Notes under the pieces: model-generated
Told to the model about the DNA's origin: nothing
Databases searched by the model: none
The model's input: the letters and a program-made list of their open reading frames with translations, nothing else
DNA from: Nilaparvata lugens
Lineage: Eukaryota > Arthropoda > Insecta > Hemiptera > Delphacidae
Direction: 5' to 3'
Assembly: GCF_014356525.2 (NCBI RefSeq)
Contig: NC_052517.1
Span: 7,521,500 to 7,585,499, forward strand
Length of the DNA stretch: 64,000 nucleotides
Shown: piece by piece, positions 1 through 10,689 of the stretch
Layout of the letters: each line of letters starts with the position of its first letter
Numbering within the stretch: the first letter of the stretch is position 1
Program-made: the position numbers and the translations under genes

Positions 1-59
1 GAAAAGTAGATAAGGGACAAGTGTGTTAGAGGCAGAGAGTGAGGGAGAGAGATTGATTA

Positions 60-215
60 TATAATTATGCCTTTATTAGGACGGAGTTAGGACTCCTGGT
101 CCTCTCTGCACAACCCTAAAGAGAGATTGATTTGATTTGATTGATTAATTGTCTTTATTAGGGCGGAGTTAAGTCTCATGGTCCTCTCTGCCACGCAACC
201 CTAAAGAGAGATTGA
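60..215 (-). repeat. R3 retroposon tails, two short copies
   Basis: Two adjacent copies of a short 3' retroposon tail, read on the minus strand, each followed by GATT-type simple repeat. The signature is an AATAAAGG-type polyadenylation signal preceded by a C-rich block that appears on the plus strand as 'GGGCGGAGTTA'. Similar tails occur at 640, 5,590, 17,883, 36,537 and 49,745. Probably fragments of a LINE or LINE-mobilised SINE. Confidence 0.5.
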
Positions 216-508
216 TTGATTGATTGATTGATTGAGTACTTTATTTATGTAGATTACAATATATACTGTCTTATACACTTATATACAATAGCTTACATAC
301 AGCAAAATTATAGATGAATTCACATAATAGAGACTAAGAAAATAATTATTGAACTGTATATGATATGAAAAAGCAATTGTAATATAATAACTATAGATAA
401 TAATTAAATTGTTATGCATCTACATAAATTGGCGGAGCTTTGGACATATCAATGTCCATTCTTCGGAAAGAATATTGAAAATATCCTCCCCACTAACTCT
501 ATACCAAA
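208..508 (-). mobile_element. R1 short retroposon, copy a
   Basis: A roughly 290-bp non-coding retroposon. In sense orientation it begins near TTGGTAGAGAGTTAGTGGGG and ends ACATAAATAAAGTACTC followed by a (AATC)n tail. Eight copies occur in the window (here, 1,838, 8,251, 8,876, 34,497, 52,989, 53,612, 61,604), with differing 5' ends but the same 3' end and tail. Variable 5' truncation with a fixed 3' end and short tandem tail is what target-primed reverse transcription produces, so a LINE tail or LINE-dependent SINE is likely. No tRNA-like A/B box was seen. Confidence 0.7.
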
Positions 509-574
509 GAGAGAGAGGAGAGAGAGATATTTGATATTTATTTAATCCATCTTAAATTGCCAGGACTGATGGCA

Positions 575-800
575 AGAGGTCTGAGAGAGAGAGTGTGTGT
601 GTGTGTGTGAAAGAGTGAGAGAGAGAGAGAGGAGAAATAGAATAGAATAGAATAGAATAGAATAGAATAGAATGGCTGCCTTTATTTTTACCTAGGAAGG
701 CGGAGTTAGGGCGCAGCCGGCCCTCTCTTACACTCAACCCTCCAATACAAAGCTAAGGGAGAGAAAAGAGAGAGAGAGCGTGTGAGAGAGGGTGAGTGGG
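575..800 (-). repeat. GA/GT simple repeat with an R3 tail ending in (AATAG)n
   Basis: GA- and GT-rich simple sequence (575-635) joined to a (GAATA)n run and an R3 retroposon tail (about 640-755, minus sense), matching the plus-strand copy at 49,745-49,850. No gene seen. Confidence 0.55.
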
Positions 801-1146
801 TGAGAGAAGATTGGGGTTCGATTTACCATCTTCAAACAACGCTGGTCACGACATTCAGATGCTATTAACTTGACCTGCATCTTTTTTATAAGTCAACATT
901 AACCAAGGTCAAAATTGATTGATCAAAACTCAAATTATTGTTTGTATCTTTTAGTCTTTACTTCATTCAATTCATGAAAAAAACTAGCAGGTACGTGCTG
1001 CTCCACAAGGTCTAATTAAAAACTTGACAAACTGAAAAGTTGGTCTACTGAAATCTTAGAATGGAATTGAAGAACTGAAGAATTTGAAATAGGCCTATAA
1101 CCATCCTCGGCAAATAAATAATCTATTTATGCAAAATGTCAAGTTA
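800..1146. other. No recognisable feature
   Basis: AT-rich unique-looking sequence. No ORF, RNA gene or repeat family recognised. Confidence 0.5.
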
Positions 1147-1409
1147 AGACTGTTCGATACACTTTTTTTCACTTAAATTGGATAATCTTTTTCAATATAA
1201 TTGTTGAGATCATTATAAGAGTGAGAAAAAGTGGCAACTGAAATTTTTAAGTGGTCCAGAAAGCGAGTTATGGGTTGTTGAGGTGCTAACTTTCCAGATT
1301 CCGTTTTCTTTCCAGATCGTAAACGGTTTTGAATTTTCCATTGGATTTTTTTTTAAATCATTGGCTTTGTTCTAATATGCGTTGTATCGCGATTTATTCC
1401 AAAATAAAC

Positions 1410-1800
1410 AAGTTTCAATTTCAATTTATTTTAATTTATTGAGAAAAAAGATACATTGTAGTGAATGTAGTTAATCAGTGTGGATGCGACAGGCACACTG
1501 TCCAAAACCGCACTCCACACAAAATAATAAAGAATAATAAGAAAACAAAAACAACTTATACAGAAATTAAACGAACTTCAGAATTACATGCTGAATCTTA
1601 AAATAAAATACTAATTACTTATATCATTAAATGCTATTCGTATTGTACAATATCAATAATTTTAATTAAAATAAGAAAATAAGTTTAATTGAAATAATAA
1701 TAGAGAGAATAAGTTCAATATAAATGAAAAAAAGTCGACCATTTGAACTAAACAAAATTAAAAAAAAAAATAAAAAAATAAAACAGAGAAGAAGTAAGGT
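1410..1800 (-). repeat. LINE-like 3' tail and A-rich sequence
   Basis: On the minus strand an AATAAATTAAAATAAATTG stretch followed by a (GAAATT)n tail, typical of a non-LTR retrotransposon 3' end. The rest is A-rich, without coding potential. Confidence 0.35.
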
Positions 1801-1837
1801 AAAGACATATTTATAGATAGATAGCAGAAGAGAGAGG

Positions 1838-2118
1838 ATTGATTGATTGATTGATTGAGTACTTTATGTAGATTACAATATATACTGGCTTATACACTTA
1901 TATACAATAGCTTACAATACAGCAAAATTATAGATGAATTTACATAATATAGACTAAGAAAATAATTATTGAACTGTATAGATATGAAAAAGTATTTGTA
2001 ATATAATAACTATAGATATTATATTGTAATGCATCTACATAATTGGCGGGCTTTGGACATATCAATGTCCATTCTTCGGAAAGAATATTAAAAATATCCT
2101 CCCCACTAACTCTCTACC
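1838..2118 (-). mobile_element. R1 short retroposon, copy b
   Basis: Same family as 208-508, with a (GATT)n tail at the plus-strand left end, lying inside the 1,147-2,732 inverted-repeat pair, so it is the younger insertion. Confidence 0.7.
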
Positions 2119-2849
2119 AGAGGAGAGAGAGTGCTTGAAGTTAAACATTTACAAAAGAACTAATATTCAAGTATTATAGAGCATGATTTAATAAAGGTAT
2201 TCAAAGACGGATTGAAGAGATCGATATCACGAGATACTGAGTTGAAGAGTCTCATGGATCGATTGATGGGTGAGTTATAATCCTGCAACGTTCGAGATCT
2301 TGGTATAAAAAACGAAAAATACCTCCCACGAGAAACAGTCGGCACATGTTATCGAATTTACAAAAGTTGTTACTTTTTTTATTCATGAACGATATAGGAA
2401 ATAAAATGTTTTAGTTTGGAAAGATACAATTTTTGAATTTTCAAGAGAAGTTCTTGAGTTTGTGGCCTGGGCCCGACTTATCATTAAACACTGGTGTGCC
2501 TTTTGAATGCTTGCTACCATCGGAATCCCCAATCAATCAATGTTCTGTTAATATAGTCGAAACCGTTTATGATCTGTAAAGAAAACGGAGTTAGCACTTC
2601 AACGACCCATAACTCGCTTATTGGACCACTTAAAAATTCCAGTTGCCACTTTTTCTCACTCTATAGTCTTAACAACTATATTAAAAAAGATCATCCAATT
2701 TAAATAGTAAAAAGGTGTACCGAACAGTCCTAATCAGTGCAGTATTTGAGACGTGATGATGCGTTATTCGTGGATTTCCTATCCCCTACATGTATAAACC
2801 AATTCTTTTCTTTATCATTCATAGATTCAACAACAGATTAATTCATCAG

Positions 2850-2965
2850 TAGTGTGATCCATGTTATAAAGTCAGACCTTGATTAACATTTGTGTTGCCG
2901 TCCTTGTCTATCATTAGACAAAGCAGTTAGCTCTATCCTTCTCCAATCTGAGCAAATTATTGTTT
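2850..2965 (+). repeat. M1-related MITE fragment
   Basis: Carries TTATAAAGTCAG and the 'CCTTGTCTATCATTAGACAAAGC' type segment (broken here as CCTTGTCTATCATTAG-ACAAAGC) shared with the M1 variant at 42,728. Only one end is present. The following 350 bp up to 3,326 is AT-rich and carries a repeat that also flanks 54,381. Confidence 0.45.
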
Positions 2966-3326
2966 TTGGACTGTGATTGATCAATTTGATCAACAGCTTC
3001 GAACATAATATGTGTGGGCTACAAAAAATATGATGAACCACCAAATTATTCAAAATAAAATTTATTTTAAATAAAAAATAATATTATAATATTCAAAATA
3101 TTATTTTGAAATTTTTAGTAGATTGAAATGAAATGTATACAGTGTAATATGAAATGATAGCATATGATTCCGACTCCTGGCGGTCAATGGGTTAATCCTT
3201 TCGGTTATGTCAAAGCTTTTGTCTTGTGTTACAATAAATTCTGATTTTATTTTTGATATTTTATTATCTGAGTTTTAGTTTATCAGAGATTGACAATGGT
3301 GTAATAACCGAAACCGGTCTTTCTAA

Positions 3327-3985
3327 TCTATATATATAAACGCGAAATGGCACTCACTCACTCACTCACTCACTCACTCGCATAACTAAAAATCTACCGG
3401 ACCAAAAACGTTCAAATTTGTAGGTAGTTCAGTTGGCCCTTTAGAGGCGCACTAAGAAATCTTTTGGCAATATTTTAACTCTAGGGTTGTTTTAAGGGTT
3501 AAAAGTTCGTCTTTTAGCATGTATTTCTTCTTCTCCCAATCTCTTAATTATATTGAATTTTCCATATCATATGTTACTATAGAACTATAATCTAGATAGA
3601 GTACCTCTTCGAAACAGTTGTTAACTGGCAACTAAATATAATTTTGTCAGGTTGGCATTAAGTTGAGTTGACTTTGTTAGGTTGGCACCAAGTTGAAGAT
3701 TTAAATGCATTTATCGCGGAAAAATTGATTGGGCACTGCTACTTCAATCCTGGAATATTATATTACAGCCGTCAGGCTCGCTTCGCTCACCATATCCGTT
3801 TAGCCAGACGTTTAGTCTGGACCCCCGACTGGATTGTTCTAACATATGATAAAAATTCTCAAATGAAAAATGCAGGCGAGCGAAGCGAGCCTGCTGATCT
3901 CATTCTTGGACGATCCAGTCGGGGTCCAGGGGGCGGAGCCCCCTGGCTAGACGGATATGGCGAGCGAAGCGAGCCTGACGGCTAG
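3327..3985 (+). mobile_element. Helitron-like element, family H copy 1
   Basis: Starts TCTATATATATAAACGCG after an A and ends GACGGCTAG before a T, as Helitrons do (5'-TC, 3'-CTRR, insertion between A and T, no target duplication). The 5' end carries an (ACTC)n run. The 3' 215 bp is a foldback: its two ends are inverted copies of GCCGTCAGGCTCGCTTCGC, and an inner hairpin has arms GGGGGC/GCCCCC around GGA. The flanks match an uninterrupted sequence at 54,337-54,431. No Rep/helicase ORF, so non-autonomous; a 105-codon ORF inside is not conserved between copies and is judged fortuitous. Confidence 0.65.
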
Positions 3986-4173
3986 TTATCAATAAATCAG
4001 TGTTTTTTGACAATTTCTTAGTCTTTTTCATTCAAAATAAATTCTGATATACATTTTCTTGTAGTGTATGGTTTTATTGGTGTATTATGTAAATAAAGGC
4101 ATTTTCAATTCAATTCAAACCAAATTATTTAATTTTTTCCTTGAAGAGATTTATTTTTTTGGTGAATATACTA

Positions 4174-4521
4174 GGGCCGGTTTCCGAGCTCGGGATTTGG
4201 CTAAGTTCTAGACTTTAAACAGCTGGAGTCAGAAAATTGGCTTTCCGAAACGGGGCGTAGTCGCAGTTTTTATGATAATCTTTATTTTCTCATTTCTATA
4301 ATTGGATACGTTTTTCCTTGGAATGTTCCATCATTCAAAAATAATTCAAAATAGCTGAAACTTTTCTCTATTTTTTCTTTATTTTGTGTTCAATTCTCTA
4401 GTTTTTCGAAATTTAATTTAAACGTGGACAACGATAACGTCTCGTTTCGTGTAGCCAATTCTCTGACTCCAGCTGTTTAAAATCTAGAACTTAGCCAAAT
4501 CCCGAGCTCGGAAACCGGCCC
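4174..4521. mobile_element. MITE family M6, copy a
   Basis: 348 bp with long terminal inverted repeats (about 75 bp): GGGCCGGTTTCCGAGCTCGG at the left and CCGAGCTCGGAAACCGGCCC at the right. Flanks CTA and TGA may be a decayed 3-bp target duplication, so a PIF/Harbinger-type origin is possible. A second copy lies at 18,692-19,050. No coding sequence. Confidence 0.75.
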
Positions 4522-4544
4522 TGATAGTTTCGAGTAATCCTATA

Positions 4545-4760
4545 CTATTAAACGAGCAATTTCTGTTTATAAGTTTAGATGTTTTTGTGTATATCTGTAT
4601 GTGACCGGATCTCGAAAACGGCTCTAACGATTCTCAATAAATTTGGAACAAAGTAGGTTTATGATATGAGAATTCGATTGCACTAGATCTCAACCCTGGG
4701 ATAACTCGCTGGAGGACATTATAAGGATAAATACGTCCTTTGTCGTCTGTTGATACCGCA
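4545..4760 (+). repeat. Helitron-like family HB, 5' fragment
   Basis: TATACTATTAAACGAGCAAT followed by the GGATCTCGAAAACGGCTCTAA block. The same sequence occurs in reverse complement at 17,430-17,520 and 54,445-54,805, the latter with a CGAGC-AAA-GCTCG hairpin at the other end. No ORF. Confidence 0.4.
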
Positions 4761-4905
4761 ATGGAAGTGAGTGAGCGAGTGCATGTGTGGGTTGGTTATT
4801 CCTCAGCTGATCTCACGAAAAGAATAATCCAGCAAGGAAAACTTAGTTTTATTTATTTCTCTTTTTTTTAGAAAACATGTAAACTTCAGGAAGTCCAAAA
4901 TATAA

Positions 4906-5267
4906 CTAAAGTGCGAGATAAATTACTTTTAACACGGCTCTTTCTCGAAGACAGAGAGGTCCGATGCTCTATCCTCCACTAATCACTCCCACTACCTAGC
5001 AGAATTCTCTTTCTTTTGTGTCTGAGTGAGAGAGCTTTGTACACTCCTCTCCATCTATTGCTGGCAATGTTCCAAGTAGTGTACTGGTCAGCAGGTATAT
5101 TGGTTTGTGTATGTTTAGAGATGTTTTCATCACAAGAACATGAAGCAAAATGACACGGCGCATCCAATTGTGCGCAGGATGTCCGTCTGTGTCTACGCTA
5201 CAAAATGTGTGGAGGGAGAAATGGGTTTCTCCTCTTCATGTTAAAAGTAATTTATCTCGCACTTTAG
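4906..5267. mobile_element. MITE family M8 with 29-bp TIRs
   Basis: CTAAAGTGCGAGATAAATTA at 4,906 is mirrored by TAATTTATCTCGCACTTTAG ending at 5,267; the inverted repeat is about 29 bp. The interior is unique in this window and has no credible ORF. Superfamily not assigned. Confidence 0.7.
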
Positions 5268-5579
5268 ATGCTGTTAGTGTAGAATAGTAATAGTATATTA
5301 ACAAATATGTAGCTAACATAGTATATACCGGAATGAATTGAATCACAGCTATCTACTATAGAAGGCGGTGGAAAAAGAAAATCGACAACTATGCCTTCCT
5401 ATCATTTCCACTGACTTTGTAACGTAAATCTTAATAAAGCGATAAAAATTTGAATCAATTCTTCTCAAGAAATAAAATCTCTACAAGACAGTTTTCTGTG
5501 AGAAACAAATTCTTCAAAAGAATCTTATTTTTGGAAATGATAATAATAATATGTTTGTTTTTAATCATGTTATTTGTAA

Positions 5580-5690
5580 TTTTTTGTATTGTTTATGTAT
5601 TAGAGAGTGTAAGAGAGGGCCGACTGCGCCCTAACTTTGCTCTCGCAGGAAAATAAAGTATTCTTAATAATAAATAACTATTCTTTATTC
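5580..5690 (+). repeat. R3 retroposon tail, plus strand
   Basis: GAGAGTGTAAGAGAGGGCCG ... GGAAAATAAAG then (TATTCTTAATAA)-type tail: an R3 3' end as at 49,745. The 5,690-6,080 stretch after it is AT-rich with nothing recognised. Confidence 0.5.
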
Positions 5691-6083
5691 TTTATTCTGT
5701 ATTGATTGATACAATAAGTACATCATCAAAATGATAAGGAGATAAAAAATAAGGTAACCTTGTGCTATTCCTGTCCCAAATTTAGATAAGGTTACACATA
5801 GTCCGAAATAGGTTGAGTCTTGTAACTGTTCACTTCACAAAATTTTCAGACCTTAATTATTTTCACAAAGTATATTTTTATATTTAGATGCTTCAAAAAC
5901 AAACATAGAAGAAATATTTCACATCATTATTACTAAAAAAGGAAATATTCACATATTAAAGAAATAATCTTGATGAGAGAAGAATCATGTAATGAAGAGG
6001 AAAATAATGTAAAGTCTAAGAGAGAATTAAGTTGAGAATGGAAAAATTTAAATATGGGAAATAATTCAGGATATTTATACTAT

Positions 6084-6145
6084 AACTAGTAGTTCTGTGA
6101 ACAGTAGACCTCACGCAGTATTCTCATCCACAAGTACCTGATGTC
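6084..6145 (+). repeat. M2 element end
   Basis: ACTAGTAGTTCTGTGAACAG followed by TAGACCTCACGCAG, one terminus of repeat M2 found complete at 9,681-10,087 and 62,277-62,838. Only about 60 bp is present here. Confidence 0.55.
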
Positions 6146-6231
6146 AACTGTTTTAAATGTTAACAAAATCAGTTCACGTTTGAATTTGTATTCCATAATT
6201 TATCAATATTTATGTTAATTTAAACAATGAA

Positions 6232-6886
6232 TCTATATATATATATAAAAGCGAAATGGCACTCACTCACTCACTCACTCACTCACTCGCATAACTAAAA
6301 ATCTACCGGACCAAAACGTTCAAATTTGGTAGGTATGTTCAGTTGACCCTTTAGAGGCGCACTAAGAAATCTTTGGCAATATTTTAACCCTAAGGGTTTT
6401 TCTAAGGGTTTAAAGTTCGTCTTTTAGCATGTATATTCTTCTTCTCCCAATCTCTTAATTATAATATTGAAATTTCCATATCATATGTTACTATAGAACT
6501 ATAATCTAGATAGAGTACCTCTTCGAAACAGTTGTTAACTGGCAACTAAATTAATAATTTTGTCAGGTTGGCATTAAGTTGAGTTGACTTTGTTAGGTTA
6601 GCACCAAGTTGAAGATTTAAAAGCATTTATCGCGGAAAAATTGATTGGGCACTGCTACTTCAATCCTGGGAATATTATATTACTAGCCGTCAGGCTCGCT
6701 TCGCTCGCCACATCCGTTTAGCCAGACGTTTAGTCTGGACCCCCGACTGGATTGTCCTAACATGACAAAAATGCAGGCGAGCGAAGCGAGCCTGCTAATC
6801 TCATTCTTGGACGATCCAGTCGGGGGTCCAGGGGGCGGAGCCCCTGGCTAGACGGATATGGCGAGCGAAGCGAGCCTGACGGCTAG
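6232..6886 (+). mobile_element. Helitron-like element, family H copy 2
   Basis: Near-identical layout to 3,327-3,985: A|TCTATATATATATATAAAAG at the left, GACGGCTAG|T at the right, (ACTC)n near the 5' end and the 3' foldback with GGCTCGCTTCGCTCGCC. Similarity to copy 1 covers the whole length, and both ends agree, which fixes the element boundaries. Non-coding. Confidence 0.65.
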
Positions 6887-7130
6887 TAGAATATATTTCT
6901 ATTCCAGAATTTATATAATATTCATCCAGTTCCGTGATAATCTTTCCATCTAATGAAAATTAATTTTTTCAATCAAAAATATTATAATTTCTTTAGCATT
7001 ATTTAGTTCATTTGATTATTTTTAACCACCTATTAAATTAGTTTTTTCGAATGTGAGAATATTGATACTGATGGACACGCATAATAATACCATGACTGCA
7101 AAACAAAATATTGAAACCAAAGACCTTAAA

Positions 7131-7316
7131 GCTGCGATTAGACCAAATTTATCAACAAAATGTTAATAACTCAATCCTTATAGATTATATTAGATTGAAC
7201 ATAACTTATCATACACATGATGAACATGTGTGTTTGTCAACTTGCGTTCAATCTAATAGAATCTATAAGGATTAAGTTATAACCATTTTGTTAATAACTT
7301 TGATGTAAACCCAGCT
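7131..7316. mobile_element. MITE family M4, copy a
   Basis: About 186 bp, almost entirely inverted repeat: AACAAAATGTTAATAACT ... CTTATAGATT / AATCTATAAGGATTAAG ... CATTTTGTTAATAACTTT. The second copy at 41,345-41,526 has the same ends (CTGCGTTTACACCA / GGTGTAAACGCAG). Confidence 0.7.
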
Positions 7317-7329
7317 TGAAGGTGCATAC

Positions 7330-7690
7330 CTCTTCAAGGTCTTTGATTGAAACTATAGACCTTATACAAATACAGTAATAGACTGGCTTCTCCACACATC
7401 TGTGTAATCACTTGTCAGCTGATTTATGATGAATAATTCTATAGTCTGACTTTTACTCTAATATTGGCGTATGAAGGAGGCTCCTTTTTCCTTTTATATT
7501 ATCCTTGAAATGCAAAATTTCCGAAAACCTTGTATATACGTCGACGCGCAATTTAAAAAGGAGCATACCTGTCAAATTTCATGAAAATCTATTACCGCGT
7601 TTCTCCGTAAATGCGCAACATATAAACATTTAAACATTAAGAGGAATGCCAAACCGTCGAATCTTAGACCTCACTTCGTTCGGTCAATAA
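7330..7690. repeat. M2 element, partial copy b
   Basis: Runs from 'GAAACTATAGACCTTATAC' to GACCTCACTTCGTTCGGTC, the reverse complement of most of 9,681-10,020. It includes the CGTCGACGCG block and a TATTACCGCGTTTC block shared by all M2 copies. Confidence 0.55.
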
Positions 7691-8150
7691 AGGAAAGAAC
7701 TGGCTTATACACGTACGGGATAGAAAATTTATTGAAAATGGCAAATAGGATTGGACATTATTATCATTAAAATAGGAAATATTAACATATTGAAGAAACA
7801 ACTTCGCAGGACCAATTCTATTCTATTGTTTTTCTTCACTACTGATAATTCTTTTATCTTTCCTACTGTAAATGATGCAAATTTATTTGATTCGTCTAGG
7901 TGTAATTTAGTTTTTTCACCAAAACATCTATTTCGGGGGAGGAATTGGAGAGACCATTACTATAAACCACAATCAGACTGACGTAGATAAGACGGGAGAT
8001 CATTAACTGCTGTGGAAAAAAGAAAATATCTGGGAAAAATCGTGGAAAATCTATTTGTGTCTATAAATGCCGGCGTGATTTGAATTCTTCCCCAACCTCA
8101 GACAATGGAAGTCGCGTTGGCACAAAACAGAAATAGCATTTAATTCAATT
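7691..8150. other. Helitron fragment then unassigned sequence
   Basis: 7,693-7,740 repeats the AATAAAGGAAAGAACTGGC start of the Helitrons at 24,365 and 24,621. The rest has no recognised feature; a 76-codon ORF at 7,751-7,981 looks fortuitous. Confidence 0.35.
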
Positions 8151-8250
8151 ATTATCGACCACAGAAGTGAGGAGAAAGAAACGGAGAAGGGGAGAATATA
8201 GAAAGAAGGAGTGGGGGAAGAAGAAGTAGGAGAGTGAGGAGGAGGAAGAG

Positions 8251-8541
8251 ATTGATTGATTGATTGATTGAGTACTTTATTTATGTAGATTACAATATAT
8301 ACTGTCTTATACACTTATATACAATAGCTTACAATACAGCAAAATTATAGATGAATTTACATAATATAGACTAAGAAAATAATTATTGAACTGTATATGA
8401 TATGAAAAAAGCAATTTGTAATATAATAACTATAGATATTATATTGTTATGCATCTACATAAATTGGCGGAGCTTTGGACATATCAATGTCCATTCTTCG
8501 GAAAGAATATTAAAAATATCCTCCCCACTAACTCTCTACCA
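8251..8541 (-). mobile_element. R1 short retroposon, copy c
   Basis: R1 family, sense on the minus strand, tail (GATT)n at plus-strand left. It sits between GA/GGA-rich tracts at 8,150-8,250 and 8,545-8,875. Confidence 0.7.
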
Positions 8542-8544
8542 AAA

Positions 8545-8875
8545 GATGAGAAAGAGGAGAATGAGTAGAAGGAGGAGTAGGATGAGGAGAAGGAGAATGG
8601 AAAGGAATGAGAGAGTAAGAATTAGAGGAAGAGAAAGTAGATGAAAATAATGGAGAAGGAGAAGAGCAAAAAAAAGGAAAAGAAGGAGAAGAATGAGGAT
8701 AAGAAGATGAATAGGAAAAAAGAAACAGAAATATCATTCAATCTTATCATCAACCATAGATGAAAGAGAAAGAAAAAGGGGATAGTTGGGACGAGAACAG
8801 TGAAAAGATCGAAAAAAGAACATAGAGGAGGAAAGTAGGTGGTGGAGAAGAAGGAGGAAAGGAGAAGGAAGAGAG
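8545..8875. repeat. Polypurine GGA/GAA tract
   Basis: Degenerate AGGAGAAGA-type purine strand. Long reading frames on the opposite strand (Ser/Phe/Pro-rich) come from the repeat composition and are not genes. Confidence 0.75.
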
Positions 8876-9171
8876 ATTGATTGATTGATTGAGTACTTAA
8901 TCTATACAGATTACAATATATAATGGCTTTTAAACTTATATACAATAGCTCACAATACAGCAAAATAATAGATGAATTTACATAATATAGACTAAGAAAA
9001 TAATTATTGAACTGTATATGATATGAAAAAAGCAATTTTTAATAACTATATTATAAATTAGTAAAATAATATTGTAATGCATCTACATAAATTGGTGGAG
9101 CTTTGGACATATCAATGTCCATTCTTCGGAAAAAATATTCAAAATATCCTTCTCACTAACTCTCTACCAAA
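8876..9171 (-). mobile_element. R1 short retroposon, copy d
   Basis: R1 family, sense on the minus strand, with several substitutions compared with copy c (for example GATTGATTGAGTACTTAATC). Flanked by purine tracts on both sides. Confidence 0.7.
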
Positions 9172-9460
9172 AGAGAAGGAGAGGGAAAGGGTGTTAGAAG
9201 GAGAGGTAGTAGGAGAAGGAGAAGTAGTACGAGAAGGAGAAAGAGATTGAGGAGGAGAAGGAGAAGAAGATGGTGGAGAAGGTGGTGGGGGAGCTGAAGA
9301 GCGTGAAGAAAGAGAGGAAGATAGTCGAGAAGGAAAAGCAGCAGAAGAAGGGAGAGAAGTAGAATAAGAAGAGTATATAATGGAGAAGAAAGAGGAGAAG
9401 GAGAAGAATAGAAGGAGAAGAAGAAGAAGAAAAAGAAAAAGGAAAGAGAAATGTTTTAGC
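9172..9460. repeat. Polypurine GGAGAA tract
   Basis: Degenerate AGGAGAAGGAGAAG repeat, purines on the plus strand. ORFs on the minus strand are compositional. Confidence 0.75.
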
Positions 9461-9680
9461 AGCCGGATGTGAATATCTCACTGAAGAATAATACAGTTTG
9501 AGAATGAATCAGTGGATTTTCAGGTATGAATACATTAAGAAAGGCTAAAAATTGATCGACTCTGCTTGATCCTTTGATATTTCTATTCTTTATTCTTCTA
9601 CGATCCATTACCCTATCCCAGTAGATGTGTGGTCAAAGTTTTTTTAACGTGATATTCACGTTATAATGCCAGTGAAAATG

Positions 9681-10090
9681 ATTGACCGAGCGAAGTGAGG
9701 TCCAAGATTCAAGTCGACGGTTTAGCATTTCTCTTAATGTTTAAATGTTTATATGTTGCGCATTTACGGCGAAACGCGGTAATAGATTTTCATGAAATTT
9801 GACAGGTATGTTCCTATTTTAATTGCGCGTCGACGAATATACAAGGTTTTTGGAAATTTTGCATTCCAAGGATAATATAAAAGGAAAAGGGAGCCTCCTT
9901 CATACGCCATTATTAGAGTAAAAATCAGACTATGGGATTATTCATCATAAATCAGCTGGCAAGTGATTACACAGATGTGTGGAGAAGCCAGTCTATTGCT
10001 GTATTTCCATAAGGACTATAGTTTCAATCAGGTACTTGTGGATGAGAATACTGCGTGAGGTCTACTGTTCACAGAACTACTAGTAGTAAT
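9681..10090. mobile_element. M2 element, near-complete short copy c
   Basis: From GATTGACCGAGCGAAGTGAG to CAGAACTACTAGTAG, the two M2 ends. Both termini carry a GAGGTC/GACCTC block (GTGAGGTC at the left, GTGAGGTCTAC at the right). The interior lacks the GGTCTGGCTGC region found in the 62 kb copy. Non-coding; superfamily unknown. Confidence 0.5.
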
Positions 10091-10650
10091 AACGAAGTTA
10101 TAATGATCAATGGAATAGATAGCTGTTATTTTAAGTGATCCTGGTATAAAATCTTTTTTATCTCCTATCTTATGATAGTATAGAATTTAATAGTATCTTC
10201 CATATCTTCTAGTATCTTTCACACTATTAATAAATAAAATAAAGAATTCAAATTAACATGCACAGGATAGGGAATAAATCATGTTTGACATATTTTCACT
10301 CCTGAATTATCATTGAATTATGATTAACTTGGAATTCCGCATAGAAATTCTGTGTTTACTGAGAATGGTTATAAGCCTATCTCCATTTTCATCAATCAAT
10401 CATTTCCAATTTAATAATTGACCTTTTTTGCTGAGTATTTTCATCTCCAATGAAGATCATACACGTAATTTTGACAACATAATAAATAATATTGTATTTA
10501 TCCGATTATCAACTTTTCCAATGTTATCGAGTGATATTCTTTCAATATTCAGCATGGACGAAACTATTAAACTATCCTGTTGTTTACACCCGAATTGTAT
10601 CCATAGTCTATGAATGAATGAATAAATAATGTAATCCATTTGTGTTTTTC
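10091..10650. other. No recognisable feature
   Basis: AT-rich sequence. Two overlapping ORFs of about 60 codons on opposite strands at 10,428-10,639 have no recognisable motif and are judged fortuitous. Confidence 0.45.
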
Positions 10651-10689
10651 GTAGACCCTTGCGGAGAGCGTCTAAAGCCAGTTAGACTG

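Larger units (their letters stand above)
1147..2732. repeat. Long inverted-repeat pair enclosing other repeats
   Basis: About 185 bp at 1,147-1,335 recurs in reverse complement at 2,553-2,732: shared blocks include the GTGAGAAAAAGTGGCAACTG / CAGTTGCCACTTTTTCTCAC pair and the outer GACTGTTCG / CGAACAGTC pair. The outermost position suggests terminal inverted repeats of a foldback or MITE-like element whose interior has since taken up a LINE tail and an R1 copy. No transposase is visible inside. Confidence 0.55.

Noticed and set aside
3668..3985. 105-codon ORF with RQARFAHHIRLARRL
   Set aside because: It lies inside the foldback of Helitron-like element H1, reads through both inverted arms, and is frameshifted in copy 2.
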